Shown here one piece after another: positions 16,301 to 16,950 of a stretch of DNA of 16,950 nt (position 1 is the stretch's first letter; each line of letters opens with the position of its first letter). The translations under genes were made by a program, and so were the position numbers. The notes beneath the pieces are model-generated. The model was not told where the DNA came from, searched no databases, and saw only the letters and a list, made by a program, of their open reading frames with translations. Origin of the DNA: JADHUC01 sp964617665 (GTDB lineage: Bacteria; Planctomycetota; Planctomycetia; Pirellulales; Pirellulaceae); the NCBI GenBank assembly GCA_964617665.1, contig CAZUAH010000293.1, forward strand, positions 1-16,950. Direction: 5' to 3'.

Positions 16301-16950
16301 GGAGGAAACGGAAGCGGCACTCGAAGATGCGGCCGCGGATTTCGGACCGGAAGACAGCCTGATCGGCCGGGTCGTCGAGGTCACCTCCGGCGCCGAAGAA
16401 GGCCAGACCCGCAAGATCGTGGCCAACACGGCGACGACGTTGACCCTCGAATCGGCCTGGGACACGGGATTGTCCGTCGACGATACGTACGAGATACCGA
16501 CGATCTTCACCGTCGCCGCGCTCAACAAATCGGGTGCCCAACTCAGCCTGGGACTCGTCGGACCCGGGGTCGAATGCGAGGAGTGCGACGGTGAGTTGGT
16601 CCTCGGCATCGGCATCCTGCACGGCGACACGGCCAGCGCCCACTTCAGCCTGGAAGGGGCGGACATTCAGATCGACGCAGACTTGAGTGCAACCGGCGTG
16701 GATGCAACCGGCATGTGGGGGCCGGTGGCCGTGACCGTATCCGACGCCAGCATCAACAGCGGTTCGAATATCGCGGTCGACGTCACCCTGAACGACGCCA
16801 CGCTGCGCGAAATGAGCGAGGGTCTGGCCGATCCGCAGTCGCTTTTCAGCATAGCCATCGAGGGGTCGCTGGACCTCACCTTGCCGATCGATCTGACGAC
16901 GCCAATTGCCGGTGCGGGTGACGGGCCGGCCAACCTCCACGTGGAAGTCA
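13365..16950 (+). CDS. Giant LEPR-XLL surface protein, continuation, 3'-partial
   Basis: The same frame as the upstream part is open without any stop from 13365 to the right edge (about 1195 codons). I checked it codon by codon. If translated separately the first ATG is at 13419. The sequence is Asp-rich, Lys-poor and beta-like, as expected for an exported calcium-binding adhesin or surface protein. It contains LAQFRDFLAHLEAKALGYPL (about 14055-14115), which mirrors the ALADLGDHLDEF linker before the TGA. It also has paired GNDIxVxLxxGTSFxVDL strands, five modules of about 70-100 residues with DLxDRIxxA and NxxGSTAATDLGL signatures, and two copies of a GRxVxVTSG...QTRKIV...TLTLESAWD unit. Function is unknown; cell-surface attachment or matrix is the reasonable guess. 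The C-terminus lies outside the window. Confidence 0.85.
13812..13976 (+). repeat. QxRxI beta module, copy 1
   Basis: This stretch encodes SVAGRLIRIVRDAEGEND, then GQVRLILGNAGNVLTVDGPW and EAYEIVN. It matches the unit at 16350-16496 in order and spacing. Similar units (G..V.ItsG...GQ.R.I..N...TLT....W...P....Y.I) occur in other large exported and phage structural proteins. Confidence 0.55.
14487..15254 (+). repeat. Three tandem hook-IN-like protein modules (block 1)
   Basis: Three related modules follow each other at 14487-14771, 14796-15020 and 15039-15254. Each has a short beta hairpin, then (V/L)xDLxxRIxxAAxG, then an RLRLVD(R/N)T-type strand, and the first two end with (I/V)AN..GS.AAT.LGI. 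The third is more diverged and ends SSAASDLGLD. The pattern resembles the flagellin hook IN motif of FliD-type proteins by eye; this was not searched. Confidence 0.65.
15774..16286 (+). repeat. Two hook-IN-like protein modules (block 2)
   Basis: Modules at 15774-16076 and 16083-16286 repeat the block 1 pattern: TLQDLVDRITDAA and TLGDLMDRIRDAA helices, and a TVANVNGSTAATDLGLDG turn in the first. They are preceded by GGNDIIVQLNDGTSFDVDL (from 15663), matching the GNDIRIILNNGTSFTVDL strand that opens block 1. The parallel order suggests a duplicated larger unit. Confidence 0.65.
16350..16496 (+). repeat. QxRxI beta module, copy 2
   Basis: This stretch encodes DSLIGRVVEVTSGAEEGQTR, then KIVANTATTLTLESAWDTG and DDTYEI. 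It is the better conserved of the two copies in this protein. Confidence 0.6.

Overview
The window looks like chromosomal DNA from a member of the Planctomycetota, most likely Pirellulales-like. The lineage call is inference. It rests on a LEPR-XLL sorting motif at the N-terminus of a giant acidic surface protein, on a zinc-ribbon plus Asp/Pro-repeat plus membrane protein of a type common in that phylum, and on planctomycete-like dxr, rseP and ftsH sequences. Two probable reading-frame lesions (a +1 shift near 283-325 and a lone in-frame TGA at 13362-13364) could be real decay, or assembly errors if this is a metagenome contig.

Layout. Positions 1-1257 (+) hold the 3' part of a gene for two CxxC zinc ribbons, a 9-residue Asp/Pro repeat and a C-terminal membrane domain, apparently split by a frameshift. 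Positions 1338-2390 (-) hold thiS-thiG, for thiamine thiazole synthesis. Positions 2499-3074 (-) hold an anchored protein of unknown function, with a hairpin between it and thiS. A REP-like inverted repeat lies at 3117-3193. Positions 3270-6670 (-) hold dxr-rseP, overlapping by 16 nt, for the first step of the MEP isoprenoid pathway and a site-2 membrane protease with several PDZ-like domains. A 308-bp divergent region separates dxr from ftsH (6979-9066, +), the AAA+ membrane protease.

After ftsH the DNA becomes accessory in character. It has a 7-bp degenerate tandem repeat, a C-terminal fragment of a probable cyclase-family gene (-), and directly against it a decayed serine recombinase (+) that has lost its N-terminus and its middle. 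About 850 bp with no convincing gene follow. From 11373 to the right edge a single reading frame encodes a giant LEPR-XLL surface protein, broken by one TGA. Its second half has repeated modules resembling the flagellin-hook IN type and continues past the window.

How the genes fit together. ThiG and Dxr both use 1-deoxy-D-xylulose 5-phosphate, although they are not in one transcription unit. RseP and FtsH are the main intramembrane and membrane-anchored quality-control proteases and are placed almost back to back. The recombinase remnant marks a rearrangement point between this housekeeping block and the giant surface-protein gene. I found no clearly novel defence or mobile system. The most unusual elements are the repeat architecture of the giant protein with its single stop, the hairpin beside thiS, and the ribosome binding site placed over the ThiS Gly-Gly tail.
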